Position numbers and translations under genes: made by a program. Positions 32,877-41,953 of a DNA stretch of 48,949 bases are shown piece by piece (positions within the stretch are counted from its first letter, which is position 1; every line of letters starts with the position of its first letter). Below the pieces are notes generated by a model that saw nothing but the letters and a program-made list of their open reading frames with translations, searched no databases and was not told where the DNA came from. The stretch comes from Klenkia sp. PcliD-1-E (GTDB taxonomy: Bacteria; Actinomycetota; Actinomycetes; Mycobacteriales; Geodermatophilaceae), in NCBI RefSeq assembly GCF_024124375.1, contig NZ_JAMXRZ010000017.1, positions 1 to 48,949 on the forward strand, in the 5' to 3' direction.

Positions 32877-34443
32877 GCTCCACCCGGCGGTCCAGCCGCA
32901 GCTCGGCCAGGAACCGCTCGTCGTGGCTGACCACCACCAGCGCCCCCTCGTAGGCGGCGAGCGCAGCCACCAGGTGGGCGGTGCTCGCCAGGTCGAGGTT
33001 GTTCGTCGGCTCGTCGAGCAGCAGCAGCTGGGGGGCGGGCTCGGCGAACAGCACGCAGGCCAGCACCGCGCGCAGCCGCTCCCCGCCCGACAGCGCACCG
33101 ACCGTCAGGTGTGCCCGGGCACCCCGGAACAGGAACCGGGCGAGCAGGGTCCGCCGCTCGGTCCCGGGCCTGTCGGGCGCCGCGGCGGCCAGGGCGTCGG
33201 CGACCGTCGTCCCGGGGTCGAGCAGGTCCAGCCGCTGGGACAGGTAGGCCACCCGGCCCTCCGCCCGCGTCACCGTGCCCCGGTCGGGCTGCAGGTCCCC
33301 GGCGAGCACCCGCAGCAGGGTCGTCTTGCCCGACCCGTTGCCGCCGGTCAGCGCCACCCGCTCGGGCCCGCGCAGCGACAGGTCCACCCCGCCGGGGAAC
33401 AGGCCGCGGACGTCGACGCCGACCGCGTCCACCACGGTGCGGCCGGCCGGGACCCGGGTGCCGGGCAGGTCGAGGGCGATGGTGGTGTCGTCCCGCAGCG
33501 CCGCCTCGGCGCTCTGCAGCCGGGCGTGCGCGTCGTCGACGCGGGCGCCGTGCGTGCCGTCGGCGCGGCCCGCGGACTCCTCGGCCCGGCGCTTCCGCGC
33601 GCCCAGCAGGATCTTCGGGATGCCGACGTCCGGGGCCTTCCGCGCGGCCGACGAGCTGCGGCGCCCTGCGCGTTCCCGGGCCTCCTGGCGCTCCCGCCTC
33701 TCCCGGCGCAGCGCCTGCTCGGCCCCGCGGACGTCGCGCTCGGCCGCGGCCTGCTCGCCGGCCACCACCGCCTCCCAGTCGGAGAACCCGCCGGTCACGG
33801 TGCGCAGCGAGCCGCGGGTCAGCTCGGCGGTGCGGTCCATCCGGTCCAGCAGCTCGCGGTCGTGGCTGACCACCAGCAGCGTGCCGGGGAACGCCTCGAC
33901 CACCCCGGCCAGCCGCTCGCGCTCGGTGCGGTCGAGGTTGTTGGTGGGCTCGTCGAGGAGCAGGACGTCGGGACGGCGCAGCAGCTGGCCGGCCAGGCCG
34001 ACGGCGACCACCTGGCCGCCGCTGAGCGTGCTCAGCTGCCGGTCCAGCACCGTGCCGCCCAGGCCGAGGCGGTCCAGCTGCGCGGCGGCGCGCTCCTCGA
34101 CGTCCCAGTCGTCGGCGATGACCTCGAAGTGCTCGGGGTCGGCGTCGCCGGCCTCGACCGCGCGGACCGCGGCCAGCACCGGGGCGACGCCGAGCGCGTC
34201 GGCGACCGTGCCGGTGGCGGTCAGCGGCAGGTCCTGGCGCAGGTACCCCAGCACACCGTCAACAACGACCGACCCGCCGGTGGGGGTCAGCTCGCCGGCG
34301 ACCAGGCGCAGCAGGGTGGTCTTGCCGCCGCCGTTGGGCGCGACCAGGCCGGTGCGGCCGGGGCCGACCGTGGCGGTGACCTCGTCGAGCACGGGCGTGC
34401 CGTCGGGCCAGGAGAAGAACAGGGCGTCGAGCGTGATGGACAC
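32800..34443 (-). CDS. ABC-F family ATPase
   Basis: 547 residues with two ABC cassettes and no membrane domain: Walker A APNGGGKT (35-42) and GGNGSGKTT, signatures LSGGQ and LSGGE, and two LLLDEPTNNLD Walker B blocks, separated by a long charged linker (about 250-330, RRERRERQEARERAGRR). This is the ABC-F layout; members act on the ribosome as translation factors or as antibiotic target-protection proteins. Which applies cannot be told. GTG 34443 has GAGG 5 nt upstream and starts with the first strand of cassette 1 (SITLDALFF); the frame is open to 34533. Its tail (PAGSSGVPRTGAGAPPGRAP) overlaps the DUF2470 gene. Confidence 0.88.
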   Translation of the reverse strand: MSITLDALFFSWPDGTPVLDEVTATVGPGRTGLVAPNGGGKTTLLRLVAGELTPTGGSVVVDGVLGYLRQDLPLTATGTVADALGVAPVLAAVRAVEAGDADPEHFEVIADDWDVEERAAAQLDRLGLGGTVLDRQLSTLSGGQVVAVGLAGQLLRRPDVLLLDEPTNNLDRTERERLAGVVEAFPGTLLVVSHDRELLDRMDRTAELTRGSLRTVTGGFSDWEAVVAGEQAAAERDVRGAEQALRRERRERQEARERAGRRSSSAARKAPDVGIPKILLGARKRRAEESAGRADGTHGARVDDAHARLQSAEAALRDDTTIALDLPGTRVPAGRTVVDAVGVDVRGLFPGGVDLSLRGPERVALTGGNGSGKTTLLRVLAGDLQPDRGTVTRAEGRVAYLSQRLDLLDPGTTVADALAAAAPDRPGTERRTLLARFLFRGARAHLTVGALSGGERLRAVLACVLFAEPAPQLLLLDEPTNNLDLASTAHLVAALAAYEGALVVVSHDERFLAELRLDRRVELSPAGSSGVPRTGAGAPPGRAPPRW

Positions 34444-34558
34444 GGGGGACCTCGCGGGTGTCGCCGGGGGAGGGGGCGGGGCGAGGTCGTCAGCGCACGG
34501 GTGGATGCTGCCGCAGCGTGAGGAGGCCCGCACCCCCTTTTCCCGCCCCTGCCGAGAA

Positions 34559-34622
34559 GCGTCGATCGACGGTGACCCATCACTCCGGGCCGGAAGTGAT
34601 CAGCCAGCGTCGATCGACGGTG
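34559..34622. repeat. Paired palindromes flanking a hairpin
   Basis: GCGTCGATCGACGGTG occurs at 34559-34574 and 34607-34622; each copy contains the perfect palindrome CGTCGATCGACG. Between them ATCACT and AGTGAT form another stem. It lies between the helicase stop and the ABC-F gene, in the roughly 200-bp gap that must hold the ABC-F leader, so an operator or terminator role is possible. Confidence 0.6.
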
Positions 34623-34644
34623 CGCAGGGGGGGAAGGGCGGGGG

Positions 34645-36564
34645 CTACTCGGCGAGCTGCTCCCGCAGCAGGGCGGCCAGCCGCGTGCGCCTGGGCTTGA
34701 CGTCGACCTCGCGGACCGCCCTCGCCAGGGCCGCGCCGCTGGCGTGCACGATCGACAGGTGCCGCTGCGCGCGGGTCAGCGCGGTGTAGACCAGCGGCCG
34801 CGACAGCATCCCGCCGGCCTCGGGTGGCAGCACCACGACGACGCCGGGCCACTCCGAGCCCTGCGCGCGGTGCACGGTGATCGCCCAGCCGTGCTTGAGG
34901 TCACCCAGCGCCGAGGTCGGGACCGTGCACGGGCCGGAGCTGAAGTCCACCGACAGGGTGCCGTCGCCGGTGCCGGTGACCACGCCGACCTCGCCGTTGG
35001 CGAACCCGACCGGCTCCAGGTCCAGGTGGTTGGCGGTGGCCACCACGCGGTCGCCGACGTCGAAGCCCCACACCGTGCCGTCGCCCGGGTTGAGCTGGGC
35101 CTTGAGCGCCTTGTTCAGCTCGATCGTGCCGGCCGGCCCGCGGTGCACCGGCGTCACCACCTGGACGGCGGCCGGGTCGATGCCCAGCACGCGGGGGATG
35201 GAGTCGGTGACCAGCTGCACCACCCGGCGGGCGGCCTCCCCGCTGCCCTGCGCGGGCACGATGACCACCTCGCGGTCCTTCGACTCCACCTGCACCAACT
35301 CGCCGCCGCGCACCCCGGTGGCCAGCTGCGCGATCGCCCCACCCGCGGCCTGCCGGTGCAGCGTGGTCAGCTCGGTGACCGGGACGGCGCCGGAGTCGAT
35401 GAGGTCGCCGAGCACGTGGCCCGGCCCGATCGAGGGCAGCTGCGCGGGGTCGCCGACCAGCAGCAGGTGGGTGCCCTCGGGGCAGGCCTCCAGCAGCGCC
35501 GCGGTGAGCTCGACGTCGAGCATGGAGGCCTCGTCGACCACCACGACGTCGGCGTCCAGCGGCCACTCCTCGTCCCGGGAGAACCCGCCGGTCATGCCCT
35601 GGGCGCCCAGCAGCCGGTGCACCGTCGTCGCCGGGTGGTCGGTCAGCTCCTCCAGCCGCTTGGCCGCGCGGCCGGTCGGGGCGGCGAGGGCGACCTCGAC
35701 GTCCTTGCTCTCCAGCAGCTTCACCACGCTGGCGACCGTGCGGCTCTTCCCGGTGCCGGGGCCGCCGGTGAGCAGCGACACCCCGGCGGTCAGCACCTGC
35801 TCGACGGCCTTCTTCTGCGCCGGGTCCAGGCCCGTGGCCACCGCCTTCACCGCGCTGGCCGGTGCGATGGGTTCGGCGGTGGCGGCCAGTCGCGCGACGC
35901 CCTCGGCGACCGCGTCCTCCGCCATGCCGTAGCGGGCCAGGCTCAGCGTGCGCAACGCGGGGTCCGGCTCCTCGTCGGACTCCGGGTCGAACGGGGGCTC
36001 GTGCTCGAGCACGTCGCCGGAGTCGACGGCGGCCAGCACCGCGGCGGCGACGTCCTCGACGCCCTCGGCGCGCAGCGCGGACACCACCTGCTCCACCGGC
36101 AGCACGGTGTGCCCGTCGCGGCTGGCGGTGCGCAGGGTCAGCGCGACCAGGGCACGGCCGCGGCGGCCGTCCTGCCGGTCGGCGCCGTTCAGCACCGCGA
36201 TGGCCAGCCGGTCGGCATCGGCCAGGGACACCTGGTTCAGCAGCAGCAACCGCCAGGGGTCGTCGCGCAGCCGCCGTCCGGCGTCCGGCCCCAGGACGTC
36301 GCCCACCCCGGCGGCGAGCTTGGCCGGCAGCCCGGCGGCCACCAGCATCTCGACGACCTCGTAGGCCGGCGCCGCGGACAGGAACGAGGAGAACAGCCGC
36401 TCGGCGCGCTGCCTGCCGACCCGGGGCAGCTTCACCAGGTTGTCGGCGGTGACCTGCTCCGGGGTGGTGATGCCGGCGCCGGGGAGCTCGGCGGCCGCGC
36501 GCTTGCCCAGCCCGGGCCACAGCCCGGCGGCGCAGAAGGCGGCGAAGGTGTCGGGTGAGCTCAT
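34645..36564 (-). CDS. RecD2-like SF1B helicase
   Basis: 639 residues. The N-terminus has HhH-like helical segments (ELPGAGITTPEQV, KLPRVGRQRAERL), followed by a helicase core: GGPGTGKSRT, APTGRAAKRLEELT, VVVDEASMLD, GDPAQLPSIGPG, and C-terminal AITVHRAQGSEW and YTALTRAQ. This fits stand-alone RecD2-type 5'-3' helicases, used in replication-fork and mismatch/recombination processing, rather than the RecD of RecBCD, which is present elsewhere in this window. ATG 36564 overlaps the stop of the aldo/keto reductase (ATGA), fixing the start and implying co-transcription. Confidence 0.87.
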   Translation of the reverse strand: MSSPDTFAAFCAAGLWPGLGKRAAAELPGAGITTPEQVTADNLVKLPRVGRQRAERLFSSFLSAAPAYEVVEMLVAAGLPAKLAAGVGDVLGPDAGRRLRDDPWRLLLLNQVSLADADRLAIAVLNGADRQDGRRGRALVALTLRTASRDGHTVLPVEQVVSALRAEGVEDVAAAVLAAVDSGDVLEHEPPFDPESDEEPDPALRTLSLARYGMAEDAVAEGVARLAATAEPIAPASAVKAVATGLDPAQKKAVEQVLTAGVSLLTGGPGTGKSRTVASVVKLLESKDVEVALAAPTGRAAKRLEELTDHPATTVHRLLGAQGMTGGFSRDEEWPLDADVVVVDEASMLDVELTAALLEACPEGTHLLLVGDPAQLPSIGPGHVLGDLIDSGAVPVTELTTLHRQAAGGAIAQLATGVRGGELVQVESKDREVVIVPAQGSGEAARRVVQLVTDSIPRVLGIDPAAVQVVTPVHRGPAGTIELNKALKAQLNPGDGTVWGFDVGDRVVATANHLDLEPVGFANGEVGVVTGTGDGTLSVDFSSGPCTVPTSALGDLKHGWAITVHRAQGSEWPGVVVVLPPEAGGMLSRPLVYTALTRAQRHLSIVHASGAALARAVREVDVKPRRTRLAALLREQLAE

Positions 36565-37538
36565 CCGGGGCGGCGGTCGGGGTACGAGGTGTGCGGCGCG
36601 GACACCTCGTCCAGCGCGAAGCGGATCGCCGCGGGCAGGGTGACCTCCTCGGCGTCCAGGCTGACCTGCAGCTGGGCCGCCGTCCGGGCGCCGACGACGG
36701 GGGCGACGACGCCGGGGCGGTCGCGCAGCCAGGCCAGCGCCACCGCCAGGGGCACGGTGTGCAGTCCCTGCGCGGCGGTGCAGACTGCCTCGACGACCCG
36801 GTCGGTGTCCTTGGAGCGCAGGCCGTCGACGAACGGCGACCACTGGGCGTGCGCGCCGCGGCTGTCGCTGGGCGTGGTGTGCCGGTACTTGCCGGTCAGC
36901 AGGCCGCGGCCCAGCGGCGACCACGGCAGGACGCCGATGTCCAGCGCCTCGGCGGCGGGGACGACCTCCCGCTCGATGCCTCGCTGCAGCAGGGAGTACT
37001 CGACCTGGGTGCTCACGATCGGCGCGCGTCCGGGCCACGCCTTCTGCCACGTGGCGGCCTGCGCGGTCTGCCAGCCGGTGAAGTTGCTCACCCCGACGTA
37101 GCGGGTGCGGCCGCTGCTGACCGCGGTGTCCAGCGCAGCGAGGGTCTCCTCGAGCGGGGTGTGCTCGTCCCACGAGTGCAGCTGCCAGAGGTCCACGTGG
37201 TCCAGGCCGAGGCGCTCCAGGGAGGCGTCGAGGGCGTTCAGCAGGTGCCCACGGGAGGCCCCGCGGCCCATCGCGCCGGTGCGGGTGCGGCCCACGGCCT
37301 TGGTCGCGACCAGCACGTCCTCGCGCGGGACGACGTCGGCCAGCAGCCGGCCCAGCGTCCGCTCGGACTCCCCGTCGGCGTAGACGTCGGCGGTGTCGAC
37401 CAGCGTGCCCCCGGCGTCGACGAACGCCGTGAGCTGCATCGCGGCCTCGTCCTCGTCGGTGTCGCGGCCCCAGGTCATCGTGCCCAGTGCCAGCCGGGAG
37501 ACCACCAGGCCGCTGCGCCCCAACGCCCGCTGTTCCAC
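36561..37538 (-). CDS. Aldo/keto reductase
   Basis: A (beta/alpha)8 NADPH-dependent aldo/keto reductase of 325 residues. The catalytic tetrad is visible: Asp48 and Tyr53 in LVDTADVY, Lys80 in VATK and His121 in WQLHSWD, with the GVSNFTGW and SPLGRGLLTGK segments typical of the family. The carbonyl substrate is unknown. GTG 37538 begins MEQRALGRSG. It is divergent from uppP with 52 bp between the starts, and is the first gene of a two-gene unit with the RecD2-like helicase. Confidence 0.9.
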   Translation of the reverse strand: MEQRALGRSGLVVSRLALGTMTWGRDTDEDEAAMQLTAFVDAGGTLVDTADVYADGESERTLGRLLADVVPREDVLVATKAVGRTRTGAMGRGASRGHLLNALDASLERLGLDHVDLWQLHSWDEHTPLEETLAALDTAVSSGRTRYVGVSNFTGWQTAQAATWQKAWPGRAPIVSTQVEYSLLQRGIEREVVPAAEALDIGVLPWSPLGRGLLTGKYRHTTPSDSRGAHAQWSPFVDGLRSKDTDRVVEAVCTAAQGLHTVPLAVALAWLRDRPGVVAPVVGARTAAQLQVSLDAEEVTLPAAIRFALDEVSAPHTSYPDRRPG

Positions 37539-37576
37539 GAGGGGTCAACCTACCGGGACCCCCGAGGTCCGGACCG

Positions 37577-37582
37577 TAGGCT
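37577..37582 (+). promoter_or_regulatory. Leaderless-type -10 box of uppP
   Basis: TAGGCT ends 8 nt before the GTG of uppP, the spacing of leaderless actinobacterial transcripts in which the start codon is at or next to +1. No Shine-Dalgarno is present. Confidence 0.55.
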
Positions 37583-37590
37583 GCCGCCCC

Positions 37591-38421
37591 GTGGGTTGGG
37601 TTGAAGCCGTCGTCCTCGGGCTCGTGCAGGGCCTCACCGAGTTCCTGCCGATCTCCTCCAGCGCGCACCTGCGGGTGGTCGGCTCGGTGTTCGGCTGGGA
37701 CGACCCGGGTGCGGCGTTCACCGCCATCACCCAGATCGGCACCGAGCTCGCCGTGCTCCTGTACTTCCGGCACGACATCTGGTCGATCATCCGCACCTGG
37801 GTGCTGTCGCTGAAGGACAAGCAGCTGCGGGCCGAGCCCGACGCCCGGATGGGCTGGCTGATCATCATCGGGTCCATCCCGATCGTCGTCCTGGGCCTGC
37901 TGTTCCAGGACACCATCGAGACCACCTTCCGCGACCTGCGGATCATCGCCATCGCGCTGGTCGTGTTCTCCCTGGTGCTCTACTTCGCCGACCGGGTCGG
38001 GTCCAAGGAACGCCAGCTCACCGAGCTGACCGTGGGGCACGGCATCCTCTACGGCCTGGCCCAGGCCGCCGCGCTCGTCCCCGGCGTCTCCCGCTCCGGC
38101 GGCACGATCACCATGGGCCTGTTCCTCGGGTACACCCGCGCCGCGGCGGCCCGCTACTCCTTCCTGCTGGCCATCCCCGCCGTCCTGGGCTCGGGGTTCT
38201 TCCAGGCCTACGAGGCCTTCACCGGCGACACAGCCGGCGGCGGGGTCGACTGGGGCCCGACGATCGTCGCCACCGTCATCGCCTTCGGCGTCGGCCTGGC
38301 CGTCATCGCCTGGCTGCTGCGCTACCTGGAGCGCGGCACCTTCACCCCGTTCGTCGTGTACCGGGTGGTGCTGGGCCTGGCGCTGCTCACCGCCGTCGGC
38401 GCCGGTCTGCTCACGCCCTGA
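37591..38421 (+). CDS. uppP: Undecaprenyl-diphosphatase
   Basis: A 276-residue integral membrane protein with about eight hydrophobic helices and both BacA/UppP motifs: GLTEFLPISSSAHL (Glu17, Ser22-24, His26) and VPGVSRSGGT. It dephosphorylates undecaprenyl diphosphate to recycle the lipid carrier for peptidoglycan and glycan synthesis, and its loss sensitises cells to bacitracin. The GTG at 37591 is preceded by a TAGGCT box and no ribosome binding site, so leaderless translation is likely. In mycobacteria uppP (Rv2136c) also neighbours the phosphomutase and DUF3090 genes found next here. Confidence 0.95.
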   Translation: MGWVEAVVLGLVQGLTEFLPISSSAHLRVVGSVFGWDDPGAAFTAITQIGTELAVLLYFRHDIWSIIRTWVLSLKDKQLRAEPDARMGWLIIIGSIPIVVLGLLFQDTIETTFRDLRIIAIALVVFSLVLYFADRVGSKERQLTELTVGHGILYGLAQAAALVPGVSRSGGTITMGLFLGYTRAAAARYSFLLAIPAVLGSGFFQAYEAFTGDTAGGGVDWGPTIVATVIAFGVGLAVIAWLLRYLERGTFTPFVVYRVVLGLALLTAVGAGLLTP

Positions 38422-38527
38422 CCTCGGGCACCTAACCTCGCTGGCATGGGGAAGGACCCCGAGCCCCCCAGCACTCGCACGCTCGCACCGGGCCCCTGCC
38501 CGGGGCCGAAGACCGGAGGCAAGCCCC

Positions 38528-39232
38528 ATGACGACCGTGATCCTGCTCCGCCACGGCCGGACGACGGCGAACGCCGCCGGGGTGCTGGCCGGGTGGAGCC
38601 CCGGGGTCCAGCTGGACGAGAAGGGGCAGGAGCAGGTGGCCGCGGTCGGCGCCCGGCTGGCCGGCGTCCCGCTGGCCGCGGTGGTGTCCAGCCCGCTGGA
38701 GCGCTGCCAGCAGACGGCCGGCGCCGTCGTCGCCGGCCGCGAGCTGGAGCTGCGGACCGACGACCGGCTGGGGGAGTGCCGCTACGGCGACTGGACCGGC
38801 CGGCCGATCAAGGAGCTGCTCAAGGAACCCATGTGGAAGGTGGTGCAGCAGCACCCCTCGGCCGCGGTGTTCCCCGGCCCCGAGGGCGAGGCGCTGGCGC
38901 ACACCCAGGCCCGCGCCGTGGCCGCCGTCCGGGAGTGGAACGCCACCCTCGGGCCGGACGCCGTCTGGCTGGCCTGCACCCACGGCGACGTGATCAAGGC
39001 GATCCTGGCCGACGCCTACGGCATGCACCTGGACTCCTTCCAGCGCATCGTCGCCGACCCCGCGTCGATCTCGGTCGTGAACTACACCGACACCCGGCCC
39101 TTCGTGCTGCGGGTCAACGACACCGGGGGCGACGTGAGCGGGCTCATCCCGCCGAAGAAGCGTGGCCGGCGGTCGCGGAAGGCGTCCTCGGACGCCGTCG
39201 TGGGCGGGGGCGCGGGCCCCGGCGGCGCGTAA
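38528..39232 (+). CDS. Histidine phosphatase (MSMEG_4193/Rv2135c-like)
   Basis: 234 residues of the phosphoglycerate-mutase superfamily: catalytic RHG at 8-10 (LLRHGRTTAN), SSPLERCQQTA, GECRYGDWTG and the second histidine in ACTHGD near residue 152. The family is a conserved putative phosphomutase/phosphatase in Actinobacteria with unsettled substrate. ATG 38528 has GGAGG 8 nt upstream. The C-terminus is a basic then Gly-rich tail (PPKKRGRRSRKASS). The stop TAA forms the first part of the next gene's -10 box. Confidence 0.88.
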   Translation: MTTVILLRHGRTTANAAGVLAGWSPGVQLDEKGQEQVAAVGARLAGVPLAAVVSSPLERCQQTAGAVVAGRELELRTDDRLGECRYGDWTGRPIKELLKEPMWKVVQQHPSAAVFPGPEGEALAHTQARAVAAVREWNATLGPDAVWLACTHGDVIKAILADAYGMHLDSFQRIVADPASISVVNYTDTRPFVLRVNDTGGDVSGLIPPKKRGRRSRKASSDAVVGGGAGPGGA

Positions 39233-39235
39233 CCT
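39230..39235 (+). promoter_or_regulatory. Leaderless-type -10 box of the DUF3090 gene
   Basis: TAACCT overlaps the stop codon of the upstream gene and ends 7 nt before the GTG at 39243. Confidence 0.5.
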
Positions 39236-39242
39236 CGACGCC

Positions 39243-39794
39243 GTGCCACGCCAGGTCTTCCTCTTCGAACGCCCCGTCCGCTTCGTCGCGGGCACCGTCG
39301 GCCAGCCCGGGGACCGCACCTTCTACCTGCAGGCCGCGGACGAGGCCGGCCGGGTGATCAGCGTCGCGCTGGAGAAGTCGCAGGTCGAGGTGCTCGCCGA
39401 GCGGATGAGCGAGCTGCTCGACGAGGTCGCCACCCGCGCCACCACCGTCGTCCCGCCCGACGCCGACGTCGACGACCTCGACCCGCTCACCGCCCCGGTC
39501 GAGGAGGAGTTCCGCGTCGCGGCCATGGGCCTGGCCTGGGACGGCGAGGCGCAGGCCGTGGTCGTGGAGGCCGTCGCCGCGGGCGAGGAGCCCATCGACG
39601 AGGACGCGATCCTGTCCGACTCCGACGAGGGCCCGGACGCCCTGCGGGTGGTCATCACCCCCGCCGTCGCCCGCGGCTTCGTCGCCCGCGCCCGGCGCGT
39701 GGTCTCCGCCGGTCGGCCCTCCTGCCCGCTGTGCTCGATGCCGCTGGACCCCACGGGCCACGTCTGCCCGCGGCAGAACGGGTACCGGCGCTGA
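39243..39794 (+). CDS. DUF3090 family protein
   Basis: 183 residues beginning MPRQVFLFERPVRFVAGTVG and including RTFYLQA and EEEFRVAAMGLAWD, the conserved blocks of DUF3090 (Rv2134c-like). The C-terminus has a possible metal site, CPLC followed by HVCP. Function is unknown; the gene is nearly always beside the phosphatase and SCO1664-like genes. GTG 39243 lies 7 nt after a TAACCT box, with no Shine-Dalgarno, so it is probably leaderless. Confidence 0.9.
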   Translation: MPRQVFLFERPVRFVAGTVGQPGDRTFYLQAADEAGRVISVALEKSQVEVLAERMSELLDEVATRATTVVPPDADVDDLDPLTAPVEEEFRVAAMGLAWDGEAQAVVVEAVAAGEEPIDEDAILSDSDEGPDALRVVITPAVARGFVARARRVVSAGRPSCPLCSMPLDPTGHVCPRQNGYRR

Positions 39795-39826
39795 CCGAGC
39801 CCGGGCCGCGGACGGGGGACGAGCTC

Positions 39827-40666
39827 GTGGACGCCTACCTGGACGGCGAGCTCGACGACCTGGCCGAGGACGACGAGTACGAGGACGAGCCCGACGGCGA
39901 GGAGACCCGCGAGGTGGAGGGGCTGGCCTTCGACCACGGCGACCGGCGCTCCCCGGCCGGCGACGCCGAGGCCCGCACCCTGCTGCTGGACGGCGAGCTC
40001 GACCTCGAGGGCCGGCTGCTCGACGCCTCCAACGTCACCCTGATCGGCGCGATCCGGACCCCGGAGCTGGCGGGGGAGTGCGTCTACAAGCCGGTGCGCG
40101 GCGAGCGGCCGCTGTGGGACTTCCCCGACGGCACCCTCGCCGGCCGGGAGATCAGCGCCTACCTGGTCTCCGAGGCCACCGGCTGGCGGGTCGTGCCGCC
40201 CACGGTGCTGCGCGACGGCCCGTTCGGCCCCGGCATGGTGCAGCTGTGGCAGCACGCCGACCCGACGGTGGAGATGACCACGTTCGTCCGGCGCGACCAC
40301 CCGGCGCTGCGCCGGATGGCGGTGTTCGACGCGGTGGTCAACAACGCCGACCGCAAGGGCGGCCACATGATCCCGATGGCCGACGGCCACGTGTACGGCG
40401 TCGACCACGGCATCTGCTTCTCGCCCGACCCCAAGCTGCGCACCCTGCTGTGGCGCTGGGCCGGCAAGCCGCTCACCGACGAGGCGCTGGGGGTCCTGGA
40501 GAGGCTGCAGGACCAGCTGCGCGACGACCTGGGCGAGCAGCTGCACGAGCACCTGACCCGCACCGAGGTCCGGCGCACCCAGCAGCGGGTGGCCGACCTG
40601 CTGCGCAGCCGGCGGCACCCCGAGCCCAGCGGCGACTGGCCCGCCCTGCCCTGGCCGCCCTTCTGA
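39827..40666 (+). CDS. SCO1664 family protein (kinase-like fold)
   Basis: 279 residues: an acidic N-terminal stretch (YLDGELDDLAEDDEYEDE), then VTLIGAIRTPELAGECVYKP, AYLVSEATGWRVVPPTV, VFDAVVNNADRKGGHM and VYGVDHGICF. The NNADRKGGH and VDHGICF blocks resemble the catalytic and metal loops of PI3/4-kinase-like and HipA-like folds, so a phosphotransferase is plausible but unproven. The frame is open upstream into the DUF3090 gene; GTG 39827 follows a GGGGGA run and avoids that overlap. The start is uncertain because this N-terminus varies in the family. Confidence 0.82.
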   Translation: MDAYLDGELDDLAEDDEYEDEPDGEETREVEGLAFDHGDRRSPAGDAEARTLLLDGELDLEGRLLDASNVTLIGAIRTPELAGECVYKPVRGERPLWDFPDGTLAGREISAYLVSEATGWRVVPPTVLRDGPFGPGMVQLWQHADPTVEMTTFVRRDHPALRRMAVFDAVVNNADRKGGHMIPMADGHVYGVDHGICFSPDPKLRTLLWRWAGKPLTDEALGVLERLQDQLRDDLGEQLHEHLTRTEVRRTQQRVADLLRSRRHPEPSGDWPALPWPPF

Positions 40667-40689
40667 GCCGGTCCGTCGGACCCCCGCCG

Positions 40690-40695
40690 TAGGCT
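40690..40695 (+). promoter_or_regulatory. Leaderless-type -10 box of mshC
   Basis: TAGGCT ends 6 nt before the mshC GTG, the same hexamer as before uppP and the PAC2 gene. Confidence 0.5.
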
Positions 40696-40701
40696 CGGGG
40701 C

Positions 40702-41949
40702 GTGCTCAGCTGGCCCGCCCCCCTCCTGCCGTCCCTGCCGGGCAACGGCCCCGCCCTGCGCCTGCACGACACGGCGCGCCGCGAGGTCGTGCAGACCACC
40801 CCGGGGCCCACGGCGCGGATGTACGTCTGCGGCATCACGCCCTACGACGCCACCCACCTCGGCCACGCCGCCACCTACCTGGCGTTCGACCTGGTCAACC
40901 GGCTCTGGCGCGACCTCGGCCACGCCGTGCACTACGTGCAGAACGTCACCGACGTCGACGACCCGCTGTTCGAGCGCGCGGACCGCGACGGCGAGGACTG
41001 GGTCGTGCTCGGGATGCGCGAGACCGCGCTGTTCCGCGAGGACATGACGGCGCTGCGGGTGCTCCCGCCCGAGGACTACGTGGGTGCGGTCGAGGCCATC
41101 CCGCAGATCGTCGCGCACATCGAGGAGCTGCAGGCCGCGGGCCTGACCTACACCCTCGACGACGGCACCGGCGACGTCTACCAGGACATCGCCCAGGCGC
41201 CCGGCTTCGGCGGGGAGAGCGGCTACGACGAGGCCACCATGCTGCGGTTCTCGGCCGAGCGGGGCGGTGACCCCGACCGGCCGGGCAAGCGCAACCGGCT
41301 CGACCCGCTGCTGTGGCGCGGCGCCCGCGAGGGCGAGCCGTCCTGGCCGGGCCCGCAGGGCGTCGCCGGCCGCCCGGGCTGGCACGTCGAGTGCGCCTCC
41401 ATCGCGCTGGGCACCATCGGCATGGGCTTCGACGTCCAGGGCGGCGGCAGCGACCTGGTCTTCCCGCACCACAAGTTCTCCGCGGTCCACGCCGAGGCGC
41501 TCACCGGTGCCAAGCCCTTCGCGCAGGCCTACGTGCACGCGGCGATGATCGGCCTGGACGGCGAGAAGATGAGCAAGAGCCGCGGCAACCTGGTCTTCGT
41601 GTCCCGGCTGCGCGGCGACGGCGTCGACCCGATGGCGGTCCGGCTGGCGCTCCTGAGCGGCCACTACCGCACCGACCGCGCCTGGACGCCGGACCTGCTG
41701 GCGGCCGCCGAGCGCCGGCTGGCCACCTGGCGCGAGGCGGTCACCCGGGCGTCGGGCGCCTGCGCCGCCGAGGTGCTGGTCGCCGTCCGCGAGCGGCTGG
41801 CCGACGACCTGGACTCACCCGGCGCCATCGCCACCGTCGACGCCTGGGCCGCCACCACGCTGGCCGGGGGCCAGGACGCCGAGCAGGACGAGGGCGCACC
41901 CGACGTCGTCCGGGACGCCGTCGACGCGCTGCTCGGCATCGCCCTGTAG
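40702..41949 (+). CDS. mshC: Cysteine--1-D-myo-inosityl 2-amino-2-deoxyglucopyranoside ligase
   Basis: 415 residues of the CysRS-like class I fold. The zinc Cys43 begins [14 protein letters not shown] (adenylate HIGH-like motif), [11 protein letters not shown] supplies further ligands, and KMSKSRGN binds ATP. The [14 protein letters not shown] form and the short C-terminus separate MshC from cysteinyl-tRNA synthetase. It joins cysteine to GlcN-inositol in mycothiol synthesis, so this organism makes mycothiol. GTG 40702 follows a TAGGCT box and no Shine-Dalgarno. It is followed after 4 nt by dgt. Confidence 0.95.
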   Translation: MLSWPAPLLPSLPGNGPALRLHDTARREVVQTTPGPTARMYVCGITPYDATHLGHAATYLAFDLVNRLWRDLGHAVHYVQNVTDVDDPLFERADRDGEDWVVLGMRETALFREDMTALRVLPPEDYVGAVEAIPQIVAHIEELQAAGLTYTLDDGTGDVYQDIAQAPGFGGESGYDEATMLRFSAERGGDPDRPGKRNRLDPLLWRGAREGEPSWPGPQGVAGRPGWHVECASIALGTIGMGFDVQGGGSDLVFPHHKFSAVHAEALTGAKPFAQAYVHAAMIGLDGEKMSKSRGNLVFVSRLRGDGVDPMAVRLALLSGHYRTDRAWTPDLLAAAERRLATWREAVTRASGACAAEVLVAVRERLADDLDSPGAIATVDAWAATTLAGGQDAEQDEGAPDVVRDAVDALLGIAL

Positions 41950-41953
41950 TCCG

